Part shown: piece by piece, positions 1 to 5,509 of the stretch | Position numbering within the stretch: position 1 is the stretch's first letter | Layout of the letters: each line of letters starts with the position of its first letter | Assembly: GCA_964451885.1 (NCBI GenBank) | Contig: CAYVJW010000108.1 | Span: 1-5,569 of the forward strand | DNA length: 5,569 nucleotides | Origin: CAYVJW01 sp964451885 | GTDB taxonomy: Bacteria > Patescibacteriota > Gracilibacteria > UBA4473 | Reading direction: 5' to 3' | Made by a program: the position numbers and the translations under genes | Notes under the pieces: model-generated | Seen by the model: only the letters and a program-made list of their open reading frames with translations | The model's database searches: none | What the model was told of the DNA's origin: nothing

Positions 1-255
1 CTCGTAGGTGTTTCTTTTTTGTTTTCATCACCGCCTATTCTTGCATAACTTTTTTGTTCCTCAAGTTTTTATTCCACTACACCGAAGCCCTAAAAAAACT
101 TGACTTCATTTGTTTTTCAATAACAATGTAATTACTTGAAAATGAGAAATTTCTTCTCTGGCGTTCGCAAAATATCCCAATTTCCTGAGAAATCATCTCT
201 TGGGAGACGTCCGTCGGGGAAAGGGAGGAAAGAAATATAAAATCAAAGTAAGGGC

Positions 256-402
256 GAGCGACAAAATAACTTGAACAATTTCATCACAGCTTCACATCAT
301 CTAAATTTCTAAAAACTTTCACAATATTACAATATTCCTCAATTTTTTATAAATCTATATAATGCAAATCTGAGCGAACTTGAACATGTTATTTTATCGC
401 TC
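256..402. repeat. Dispersed inverted and direct repeat pair
   Basis: The 15-mer GAGCGACAAAATAAC (256-270) reappears as a reverse complement with one mismatch at 388-402 (GTTATTTTATCGCTC). The 10-mer AACTTGAACA is present as a perfect direct repeat at 268-277 and 377-386. GAGCGA precedes both copies, at 256-261 and 372-377, so the right copy looks like a shortened version of the left one fused to an inverted copy. This could be a decayed small mobile element, a binding-site array or an RNA structure. The matches are seen directly; the meaning is unknown. Confidence 0.4.
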
Positions 403-456
403 ACCCTAAGCGTTAAGTTTTTTGTAAGAGACCTTTTATCAAAAGGCGCTTTTTTA
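369..456 (+). ncRNA. Possible short leader RNA or small RNA
   Basis: A perfect -10 hexamer TATAAT lies at 358-363, although the -35 region at the proper distance (TTCCTC, 335-340) is poor. A transcript starting near 369-371 would open with a perfect 7-bp stem, TGAGCGA (371-377) with TCGCTCA (397-403) and a 19-base loop. It would finish at the terminator-like hairpin ending in the T-run at 450-455. The result would be a structured RNA of about 85 bases, either free-standing or an attenuated leader of the gene starting at 478. No known RNA family was recognised. Confidence 0.25.
432..456 (+). terminator. Rho-independent terminator-like hairpin
   Basis: The stem CCTTTT (432-437) pairs with AAAAGG (441-446) across a three-base ATC loop and is followed, after CGC, by six T residues (450-455). 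The stem is short and AU-rich, so termination may be partial. AAAAG (441-445) could instead pair with CTTTT (449-453), giving a mutually exclusive fold of the kind found in attenuators. It sits 22 bases before the start at 478 and has no obvious gene upstream in the window. Confidence 0.4.
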
Positions 457-477
457 TTCCTTAACCTTATTTTGATT

Positions 478-927
478 ATGGAAACCATAAACAATCATCT
501 ACCATCTTTTGAAGAATTACCTACAGATATTCAAAATCTTATTGAAAATGCTACCCGTTATTGGAAAGAACTCGGAATTCTTGCTGACGGAGCAAGATTT
601 ACCTTTTTCAGCCTGGAAACAACCATAGGAATTAAGACAATAAAAGACTTCTTCCCCCATTACCCCGGTACAAAAACTGATTCCAAAGACGGAACCCCAC
701 GGTTGAAAAGTACATCTCCGGAAAACCATAAAGCATTTATAAATGAATTTGCAGAATTTATAGAAAGATATTCTTCAAATGTGAAAGTCAAAAAAAGTGA
801 AGCAATACCTATTTCTCAAACTAAGCTTCTTCTACAACCAGTAACAATCCCCTCTATTCCTAATGCAATAAGAAATGTATTTCTACAATTTTCAGGAAAC
901 ATAAAAAGATTGCTGCCATCTCATTAG
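478..927 (+). CDS. Hypothetical protein, about 149 aa
   Basis: I do not recognise this protein. The chosen start is the ATG at 478; the frame also permits a TTG at 472 that adds two residues, and no Shine-Dalgarno sequence helps to decide. The product looks soluble, with no signal peptide or membrane segment. The first 40 residues are probably helical and acidic (an L-P-S-F-E-E-L-P stretch followed by helix-like sequence ending in Y-W-K-E-L-G). A central part has many aromatic residues (F-T-F-F, F-F-P-H-Y-P), and the C-terminal third is more basic and proline-containing. It follows a terminator-like hairpin closely, so it may be subject to attenuation. Its last 68 bp overlap the 3' end of the opposing methyltransferase gene. 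The length of the open frame in AT-rich DNA supports a real gene, but homology is unknown and a decayed or spurious ORF is possible. Confidence 0.6.
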   Translation: METINNHLPSFEELPTDIQNLIENATRYWKELGILADGARFTFFSLETTIGIKTIKDFFPHYPGTKTDSKDGTPRLKSTSPENHKAFINEFAEFIERYSSNVKVKKSEAIPISQTKLLLQPVTIPSIPNAIRNVFLQFSGNIKRLLPSH

Positions 928-2353
928 AAAACCTTTTAAATTTTCCAATGCATTCCACATGCGAAGTATGTGGAAACTGGTTTACAATTGAAATTTTTTT
1001 TGCCTCATAACCTCCCTCTTTCATAATAGCCGCATCCCTCGCCATCGTTGCCGGATTACAAGAAATGTAAACAATCGTTTCAGGCTTTAATTCTAATATT
1101 CGTTGTAAGGCTTTCGGAGCAAGGCCGGAGCGAGGAGGATCTAAAACAATGGTTTTAATCGTTAACCCACGATTTAAATCGTGGGTTAACGACTTGAGGA
1201 ACTTCCGAACATCATCACAATAAAATTCTACATTCTCCAGTTTATTTCGTTTAACATTTTCCCGGGCATCATTTATGGCCGATTCAACAATATCAACACC
1301 TACAATCTTCGAGTCCGGAAAATTCTTCGCCAAAAGCTGAGCAATTGTTCCTGTCCCACAACAAAGGTCTAAACCCCTGTCTCCTGCATTCAAATCCGCA
1401 TACTCAATAACTTTCCCGTACAATTTTTCCGCAGCAAGAGGATTTGTTTGGAAAAAAGAATTCAAAGAGATTTCAAACGTAAGCCCGTTAATCTTTTCAA
1501 TCAACTTTTCCTCCCCGTAAACCAAATCACGTTTTACATAATTTTGTGTTGTATCTCCAATATTATCGTTTATAGACCAAAAAATACCATTTATTCGACC
1601 TTCAAACTGCCTCAGAAGTAAAGATATAAAATCTTTTACCGGAAAAGAATCTGCCTCTTCCAAGGTTGTAATCAAATTAACAAGAAATTTATTTTCAAAA
1701 AAACTCTTTCGCACCACCAAATACCGAAAAAAACCTTCTCCTATTTTTTGATTATAAACAGGCAAGAGAGTTTGCTCACAAAACAACCGAATTTTCGGCA
1801 AAAAGCTTTCAAAATCTTCATCAAATAATCCTGAAGGATTTTTTAAATTTTCTACCAGCCAATACTGCCCCCTCTTTTTTGAACCCAACGCAAATCCGGA
1901 ATGTTTCCAAATTTTTTTCCCCCCGACAACATTCATCAAACAAGACTCCTCCGAAACCCCAAAAGAAAACTCCATTTTATTCCGATAATTCCAGCTTTCA
2001 GGAGAAGAAATCACTTCATCTAAAACAGAGCCTAAATCAATTTTCCCGAATTTTTTAAAACAATCAAAAACCTGCTGCCTTTTATACTCAATTTGTTTTG
2101 AAACAGGAAGCCGTGCCCAAGGAGCCCCCGGAAAATCCCGGTAGCCATGATCAATCTCTAAATCCGACCGCTCTAAAATTTCCAGCAGCTTTGCTTCCGC
2201 ATATTTTTTTTTCTTTTTCATAATCTTTCCCTTTACTTTTTGCCCCGGCAAAGCCCCGTCTATGAAAATCACAAAACCCTCAAATTTTGCAATACCTTTC
2301 CCGCCAAAAGCAAGATCAGAAACTTGGAATTCGAGAATACTACCTTTTTTCAT
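860..2353 (-). CDS. rlmD: 23S rRNA (uracil-C5)-methyltransferase, RlmD/RumA family, Fe-S cysteines absent
   Basis: This SAM-dependent enzyme of the RlmD/RlmCD/TrmA superfamily methylates C5 of a uridine in 23S rRNA (U1939 or U747 class) or possibly tRNA. An N-terminal TRAM RNA-binding domain spans about residues 1-61. The Rossmann methyltransferase domain has F-F-Q (300-302), the SAM motif G-L-D-L-C-C-G-T-G-T (327-336), D-P-P-R-S-G (405-410), the catalytic cysteine C432 in I-S-C-N-P-A-T-M-A-R-D, and F-P-H-T-S-H-V-E with the likely general base E467. The four cysteines that bind [4Fe-4S] in RlmD appear replaced (D68, F74, A77, about L170), although the flanking P-W...Q-I-E-Y-K-R-Q-Q is kept. 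Residues 388-398 are encoded by a perfect palindrome and look like an insertion. About 22 residues follow the usual C-terminus, inside the overlap with the convergent gene. The family is certain; the exact target base is not. Confidence 0.93.
   Translation of the reverse strand: MKKGSILEFQVSDLAFGGKGIAKFEGFVIFIDGALPGQKVKGKIMKKKKKYAEAKLLEILERSDLEIDHGYRDFPGAPWARLPVSKQIEYKRQQVFDCFKKFGKIDLGSVLDEVISSPESWNYRNKMEFSFGVSEESCLMNVVGGKKIWKHSGFALGSKKRGQYWLVENLKNPSGLFDEDFESFLPKIRLFCEQTLLPVYNQKIGEGFFRYLVVRKSFFENKFLVNLITTLEEADSFPVKDFISLLLRQFEGRINGIFWSINDNIGDTTQNYVKRDLVYGEEKLIEKINGLTFEISLNSFFQTNPLAAEKLYGKVIEYADLNAGDRGLDLCCGTGTIAQLLAKNFPDSKIVGVDIVESAINDARENVKRNKLENVEFYCDDVRKFLKSLTHDLNRGLTIKTIVLDPPRSGLAPKALQRILELKPETIVYISCNPATMARDAAIMKEGGYEAKKISIVNQFPHTSHVECIGKFKRFSNEMAAIFLCFLKIVEIHFLLH
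1159..1192. repeat. Perfect 34-bp palindrome inserted in frame in rlmD
   Basis: The left arm TCGTTAACCCACGATTT (1159-1175) is followed immediately by its exact reverse complement (1176-1192); symmetry breaks at 1158/1193. Read in the rlmD direction it supplies codons 388-398 (S-L-T-H-D-L-N-R-G-L-T), lying between the F-L-K segment after the SAM fold and the I-K-T-I-V-L-D-P-P-R motif. Relatives normally have a shorter link there, as judged from general knowledge of the family. The sequence has no stop in two of three frames, and being a palindrome it reads the same in either orientation. It resembles REP-like or Rickettsia-type palindromic elements that invade coding sequence in frame. That assignment is inference; the palindrome itself is certain. 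Confidence 0.9.
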
Positions 2354-2359
2354 GGCTTT

Positions 2360-2388
2360 ATCCTACTACCAATTGACACCCTCTCCAA
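2360..2388 (-). promoter_or_regulatory. Putative rlmD promoter
   Basis: On the minus strand TTGGAG (2388-2383) and TAGGAT (2365-2360) are separated by 17 bases. The -10 ends six bases before the ATG at 2353, so transcription would begin at or very near the start codon. The AGGA inside the -10 could alternatively act as a weak Shine-Dalgarno sequence if transcription begins further upstream. The match to consensus is moderate. Confidence 0.3.
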
Positions 2389-2401
2389 AAACAATTAACG
2401 T
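2373..2401 (+). promoter_or_regulatory. Putative purA promoter
   Basis: A perfect -35 TTGACA (2373-2378) is followed after 17 bases by TAACGT (2396-2401), a weak -10. Transcription would start near 2408, leaving a leader of about 20 bases with no Shine-Dalgarno motif. The elements interleave with those of the divergent rlmD promoter, so the two polymerases would compete for the same 74-bp spacer. Confidence 0.4.
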
Positions 2402-2427
2402 CCCCTAGGCTAACTTCTCAAAAAAAC

Positions 2428-3711
2428 ATGCAAAAACTCCTCAAAAACCTGGGCTCAAACATCGCCATTCTCGGAACCCAGTGGGGCGATGAAGGTAAAG
2501 GGAAAATAGTAGACGCAATCGCCCCAAATTTTGAAATAATTTGTCGAAGCTCCGGAGGAGCAAATGCCGGCCACACTATCGTAGTCGACAGTAAAAAATA
2601 TGTATTCCATCTTCTCCCCTCTGGAATGCTCCACCCGGAAACAATCGGCATAATCGGAAACGGAACGGTGATTTCTCTTCCGGATTTAATCCAAGAAATT
2701 GACGAGCTGGAAACACAAGGGCTCGATATTTCTTCACGAATAAAATTATCACTACGAGCCCACTTAATCCTCGAATACCACAAAAAAATCGATGAAGAAC
2801 TTGAAAGAAGAAAAGGAGACAAAAAACTGGGAACAACCTGCCGAGGAATCGGTCCGGCTTACACAGACAAAGCTGCCAGGATCGGCATTCGCTGTGAAGA
2901 TTTGCTAGATAAAGAATTATTAAAAGAAAAAGTTGAACACAACTGCGCTTTTCACGGAAAAAATTTAGGGCTTAATCTCAATCCCCAAGAGGAATTTGAT
3001 AATCTATTAAGCGAGAGCAAAAAAATAAAACCCTTGCTACAAGACACCCGTCTCTTTCTCCACAAGGCCGCAAAGACAGGAAAAAAAATCTTATTTGAAG
3101 GGGCTCAAGCACATTACCTGGACATAGACCACGGCACTTACCCGTTCGTAACCTCCAGTAACGTCTCAGTAGGAGGGATTTGTACCGGACTGGGGTTTCC
3201 GCCAAAAAAAATTTCAGGAATTATCGGAATCGCAAAAAGCTATACTACACGCGTAGGATCCGGCCCGTTCCCAAGCGAACTGAAAAACAAAATTGGCGAG
3301 ACCCTGCAAGCACAAGGCAAAGAATTCGGAGCCACCACCGGACGCCCCAGAAGATGCGGCTGGTTTGACGCCGTGATGGTTCGAAATGCCGTAGAACTAA
3401 ACGGCATAGACTGTCTCAACCTTACAAAACTCGACATTCTCTCTGGTATTAATGAAATAAAAATCGCTACAAGATATACCCTTAACAAGACGGAACTTTT
3501 TTCGGTTCCTGCCACGCGAAAAGCTAATCAAAAATTACAAGTCGAATACGAATCGTTCCCCGGATGGCACGAAGATTTAAGCCATATAGAAAAGTTTGAA
3601 AATTTACCAAAAAATGCACAGAACTATGTATTGGCTATTGAAAAATTAACGGAATGTCCAGTTCGAGTTATTGGGGTGGGAGCGGAGAGGAGGGATTTGA
3701 TTTTTCGGTAA
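2428..3711 (+). CDS. purA: Adenylosuccinate synthetase
   Basis: The enzyme joins IMP and aspartate with GTP hydrolysis to form adenylosuccinate, the first committed step from IMP to AMP, in the cytoplasm. The family signature G-T-Q-W-G-D-E-G-K-G-K is at residues 16-26 with the catalytic Asp at D21. N-A-G-H-T follows with catalytic His H49, then G-T-T-C-R-G-I-G-P-A-Y-T-D-K (135-148), L-D-I-D-H-G-T-Y-P-F-V-T-S-S-N (231-245), the aspartate-binding loop G-A-T-T-G-R-P-R-R (301-309) and the guanine-recognition T-K-L-D (333-336). At 427 residues it is full length. C138 replaces the glycine usual in the G-T-T-G-R-G motif. The ATG at 2428 gives about eight residues before the conserved core, which is acceptable; no ribosome binding site decides it. 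The rlmD gene diverges 74 bp away and dnaA follows after 60 bp with no terminator seen between, so read-through into dnaA is likely. Confidence 0.98.
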   Translation: MQKLLKNLGSNIAILGTQWGDEGKGKIVDAIAPNFEIICRSSGGANAGHTIVVDSKKYVFHLLPSGMLHPETIGIIGNGTVISLPDLIQEIDELETQGLDISSRIKLSLRAHLILEYHKKIDEELERRKGDKKLGTTCRGIGPAYTDKAARIGIRCEDLLDKELLKEKVEHNCAFHGKNLGLNLNPQEEFDNLLSESKKIKPLLQDTRLFLHKAAKTGKKILFEGAQAHYLDIDHGTYPFVTSSNVSVGGICTGLGFPPKKISGIIGIAKSYTTRVGSGPFPSELKNKIGETLQAQGKEFGATTGRPRRCGWFDAVMVRNAVELNGIDCLNLTKLDILSGINEIKIATRYTLNKTELFSVPATRKANQKLQVEYESFPGWHEDLSHIEKFENLPKNAQNYVLAIEKLTECPVRVIGVGAERRDLIFR

Positions 3712-3718
3712 TAATGTT

Positions 3719-3745
3719 TTGATTTTTAGGAAAGGGTGATATAAA
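3719..3745 (+). promoter_or_regulatory. Putative dnaA promoter with extended -10
   Basis: TATAAA (3740-3745) is preceded by TG at 3737-3738, the extended -10 pattern TGnTATAAT, which can work without a good -35. TTGATT (3719-3724) lies 15 bases upstream, a short spacer. A start near 3752 leaves about 20 bases before the ATG at 3772. A second -10-like TATTAA (3760-3765) six bases before the ATG could yield a leaderless mRNA. No DnaA box that would indicate autoregulation was found. Confidence 0.4.
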
Positions 3746-3771
3746 AATAAGATTCTGGATATTAATTTCCC

Positions 3772-5184
3772 ATGGACAAAAATAAAATCTGGGATTCCGT
3801 TCTCTCCCGCCTCTCCGAGAAAATCTCTCGGATGGAGTTTTGTACATGGTTTAAAAAAGTAAAAATTGATGAAATTTCCGGCGGCGCCGTAATCCTCGGC
3901 TGTCCGACAGAAATGAATAAAAATTGGCTGGAAAGCAAATATCACAACATAATTTTATCAAATATCCAAACAACGCTCCCGGAAATCGAAAAGATTTTTT
4001 TTAAAGTCGATTTGAGCCTTGCCGATGCCGTTCCAACAAACCCGTCTATTTTTGAAACAATAAACAAAAAACCTCGAAAACTTCCAAACCGGCCGGCAGT
4101 CAAACTCGAAAATGGCCTGGAATCCCGAATTATCAACCCAAAGTTCACCCTGCAAAACTACGTTGTCGGAGAAGAAAATCGGCTCGCACATGCCGCTTGC
4201 TTGGCTGTGGGAGAGTCTCCACTCAAGGGCCCCAAAAAATACAATCCCCTCTTTATCTACGGAGGCGTGGGCCTTGGAAAAACACATCTGCTACAAGGAA
4301 CGGCTAATGAAATCATGCGTCGGAATAAAACCGCAAAAGTTATTTATACTACTGCAGAAAGATTTACCAATGAAATTATTAAATCAATCCGAGAAAAGAA
4401 ACCGGAAGAATTCCGAAAAAAATACAGAAGGATGGATACTCTGATTATCGACGATGTTCAGTTTTTTGAAGGAAAAGAAAGAACTCAAGATGAACTTTTT
4501 AATACTTTCAATGATCTGTTTGAATTCCATAAACAAATAATTTTTTCTGCCGACCGCCCCCCAAATGAGCTAGAAGGGCTTTCTGACCGACTCAAATCAC
4601 GAATGGGGTGGGGCTTATCAGCTGATGTACAGCTGCCAAACTACGAAACAAGAGTGGCCATTATCCAGGAAAAATCACTGGAACTCAAGTTGATGCTTCC
4701 GAGTGAAATCCAGGAATTTATCGCCGCAAACATCCGGCGCAATCTGAGGGAATTGGAAAATCTCCTTAACCAGATTTCAGCAGAACTCGAATTATCCCAA
4801 GTTTCCCCCACCGTACAATCCGTAGGAAGAATACTGAGAAAATTAAACCCCCATGAAGACCTTACGACATCAGAAGCCGCTTTAACCGGACTTGTAAAAA
4901 ATCCAGATGACATCATCACAGCTATTTCCGAATATTTTCAAATACCAGCAACCGAGCTACTAGGTGATTCCAGAAAAAAAGAAATCGTTTTCCCCAGACA
5001 AATCTCCTGGCTACTCTGCAAAGAAATCCTAAAAATGAGCCATGAAGGTATTGGAGCAGCCTTCAATGGGAAAAATCATACCACAGTCATACATGGCATC
5101 AGAAAAATCCAGGATCTGAGGAGGACAGATTCAGTTACGGCCAGACATGTTCATGCGTTGAAGAGGGATCTTGGGGTAAAATAA
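3772..5184 (+). CDS. dnaA: Chromosomal replication initiator protein DnaA
   Basis: DnaA binds the origin, oligomerises with ATP and melts DNA to start replication. All four domains are visible in 470 residues: domain I (about 1-85, with T-W-F at 25-27), a short basic, proline-containing linker (about 86-121), an AAA+ domain from N-P-K-F-T-L (122 on), and the C-terminal DNA-binding domain (about 379-470). Walker A G-G-V-G-L-G-K-T is at 164-171, Walker B L-I-I-D-D at 224-228, and sensor 1 at S-A-D-R-P-P-N-E-L. Box VII D-R-L-K-S-R carries R273 and the Arg-finger equivalent R277, and sensor 2 has R326 in N-L-R-E-L-E. The DnaA signature F-N-G-K-N-H-T-T-V-I-H-G is at 431-442, with N where G is usual after F. 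The ATG at 3772 gives a normal N-terminus. Its neighbours are purA and murA rather than dnaN, and no DnaA-box cluster lies in the flanking spacers. Confidence 0.98.
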   Translation: MDKNKIWDSVLSRLSEKISRMEFCTWFKKVKIDEISGGAVILGCPTEMNKNWLESKYHNIILSNIQTTLPEIEKIFFKVDLSLADAVPTNPSIFETINKKPRKLPNRPAVKLENGLESRIINPKFTLQNYVVGEENRLAHAACLAVGESPLKGPKKYNPLFIYGGVGLGKTHLLQGTANEIMRRNKTAKVIYTTAERFTNEIIKSIREKKPEEFRKKYRRMDTLIIDDVQFFEGKERTQDELFNTFNDLFEFHKQIIFSADRPPNELEGLSDRLKSRMGWGLSADVQLPNYETRVAIIQEKSLELKLMLPSEIQEFIAANIRRNLRELENLLNQISAELELSQVSPTVQSVGRILRKLNPHEDLTTSEAALTGLVKNPDDIITAISEYFQIPATELLGDSRKKEIVFPRQISWLLCKEILKMSHEGIGAAFNGKNHTTVIHGIRKIQDLRRTDSVTARHVHALKRDLGVK

Positions 5185-5203
5185 CAATGAGCAGTGAATA
5201 ATT

Positions 5204-5242
5204 AAAAAATCAAGCAGGTTCAACGTAGAACATTGAACCTGC
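5204..5242 (-). terminator. Rho-independent terminator of the small minus-strand gene
   Basis: A perfect 10-bp stem, GCAGGTTCAA (5214-5223) with TTGAACCTGC (5233-5242), encloses a nine-base loop. Read on the minus strand it is followed by TTGA, six T residues (5209-5204) and further AT-rich sequence, the classic intrinsic terminator layout. On the plus strand the A-run precedes the stem and no T-run follows, so it is not a good dnaA terminator. It begins eight bases after the stop codon of the 56-codon ORF. Confidence 0.75.
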
Positions 5243-5250
5243 ATAGACCT

Positions 5251-5421
5251 CTAAAGGTCGTCACACCTATCTCTCTCAATAACTGCCTCGATTTTTTTCT
5301 GCAAATCATGTAACAATTTTTCCGAACAAGCTGAAGAAGACGGAGCCCCATCAACTTTTGCCGAAGAACTTGGCAGCCCACCAACACCCTCTTTTCCGAA
5401 AGGAATAGTATCTAATTTCAT
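5251..5421 (-). CDS. Small protein of unknown function, 56 aa
   Basis: I do not recognise this protein. The ORF opens M-K-L-D-T-I-P-F-G-K and closes R-C-D-D-L. Residues 7-33 are rich in Gly, Ser, Ala and Pro, with two S-S-S-A repeats (18-21 and 28-31) and the lookalike segments L-P-S-S-S-A-K and A-P-S-S-S-A-C. Residues 33-50 (S-E-K-L-L-H-D-L-Q-K-K-I-E-A-V-I-E-R) look like one amphipathic, possibly coiled-coil helix. Two cysteines, C32 and C53, flank that helix. There is no signal peptide or membrane segment. Support comes from its surroundings: a near-consensus promoter about 30 bases upstream and a strong intrinsic terminator just downstream, on the strand opposite dnaA and murA. A Shine-Dalgarno sequence is absent, as for most genes in the window. 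Alternatively the roughly 240-base transcript could be a non-coding RNA. Confidence 0.6.
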   Translation of the reverse strand: MKLDTIPFGKEGVGGLPSSSAKVDGAPSSSACSEKLLHDLQKKIEAVIERDRCDDL

Positions 5422-5457
5422 TGTAAAAATGATTAAAAAATAATTTAAGTTGTCCCC

Positions 5458-5485
5458 AATATAATATTTTTCATTTCATTGTCAA
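5458..5485 (-). promoter_or_regulatory. Sigma-70-like promoter of the small minus-strand gene
   Basis: On the minus strand a perfect -35 TTGACA (5485-5480) is followed after 16 bases by TATATT (5463-5458), five of six bases matching the -10 consensus. Transcription would start near 5451, about 30 bases before the ATG at 5421. This is the best promoter match in the window. Confidence 0.6.
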
Positions 5486-5495
5486 AAAAAATCTT

Positions 5496-5501
5496 TAGAA
5501 T
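5496..5501 (+). promoter_or_regulatory. Putative -10 element for leaderless murA
   Basis: TAGAAT matches five of six bases of the -10 consensus and ends eight bases before the murA ATG at 5510, the distance at which transcription normally starts. The mRNA would therefore begin at or next to the start codon. No good -35 is seen at 15-18 bases, which lowers confidence. The nearby TTGACA (5501-5506) is too close to the gene to be its -35. Confidence 0.35.
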
Positions 5502-5509
5502 TGACATCA

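Larger units (their letters stand above)
1..477. other. Left-end non-coding region with repeats and hairpins
   Basis: I see no convincing gene in this AT-rich stretch. Short open frames exist but none has support: one minus-strand start at 28 leaves the window after nine codons (M-K-T-K-K-K-H-L-R), and one plus-strand frame is open from the left edge to a stop at 129-131. A more GC-rich patch at about 160-230 contains a nested stem-loop, with outer arms TCCCAA (175-180) and TTGGGA (200-205) and inner arms TTTC (181-184) and GAAA (189-192). Further right lie a dispersed repeat pair, a TATAAT box and a terminator-like hairpin, listed separately. No match to the DnaA box TTATCCACA was found, so this does not look like an origin. 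No tRNA or rRNA pattern was recognised. Confidence 0.6.

Noticed and set aside
1..28. Start of a minus-strand gene (ATG at 28, M-K-T-K-K-K-H-L-R) leaving the window
   Set aside because: Only nine codons are visible, with no convincing promoter; the basic start would fit a signal peptide but the evidence is too thin to annotate.
3..131. Plus-strand frame open from the left edge to TAA at 129-131, very Phe/Leu-rich
   Set aside because: The composition is what T-rich non-coding DNA gives; no motif is recognisable and it conflicts with the possible minus-strand start.
143..241. Short ORFs on both strands over the GC-richer patch (about 32 and 40 codons)
   Set aside because: Too short, overlapping each other, no promoter or ribosome site and no recognisable product.
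953..975. Inverted repeat TTCCACAT...ATGTGGAA, resembling a hairpin or DnaA-box-like pair
   Set aside because: It encodes the conserved F-P-H-T-S-H-V-E motif of the methyltransferase, so the symmetry follows from the codons; no T-run follows, and the box match is poor.
2418..2836. Minus-strand open frames over purA, and similar frames over dnaA
   Set aside because: They are antisense shadows of well-conserved genes, with no independent support.
3056..3064. TTCTCCACA, eight of nine bases of a DnaA box
   Set aside because: It is single, inside purA coding sequence, and no second box is nearby.
5246..5259. Small hairpin GACCT-CTAA-AGGTC over the stop codon of the 56-codon ORF
   Set aside because: Only five base pairs, and the stronger hairpin next to it explains termination.
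5501..5506. TTGACA on the plus strand as a -35 element for murA
   Set aside because: It lies only three bases before the ATG, so any start driven by it would be inside the gene.
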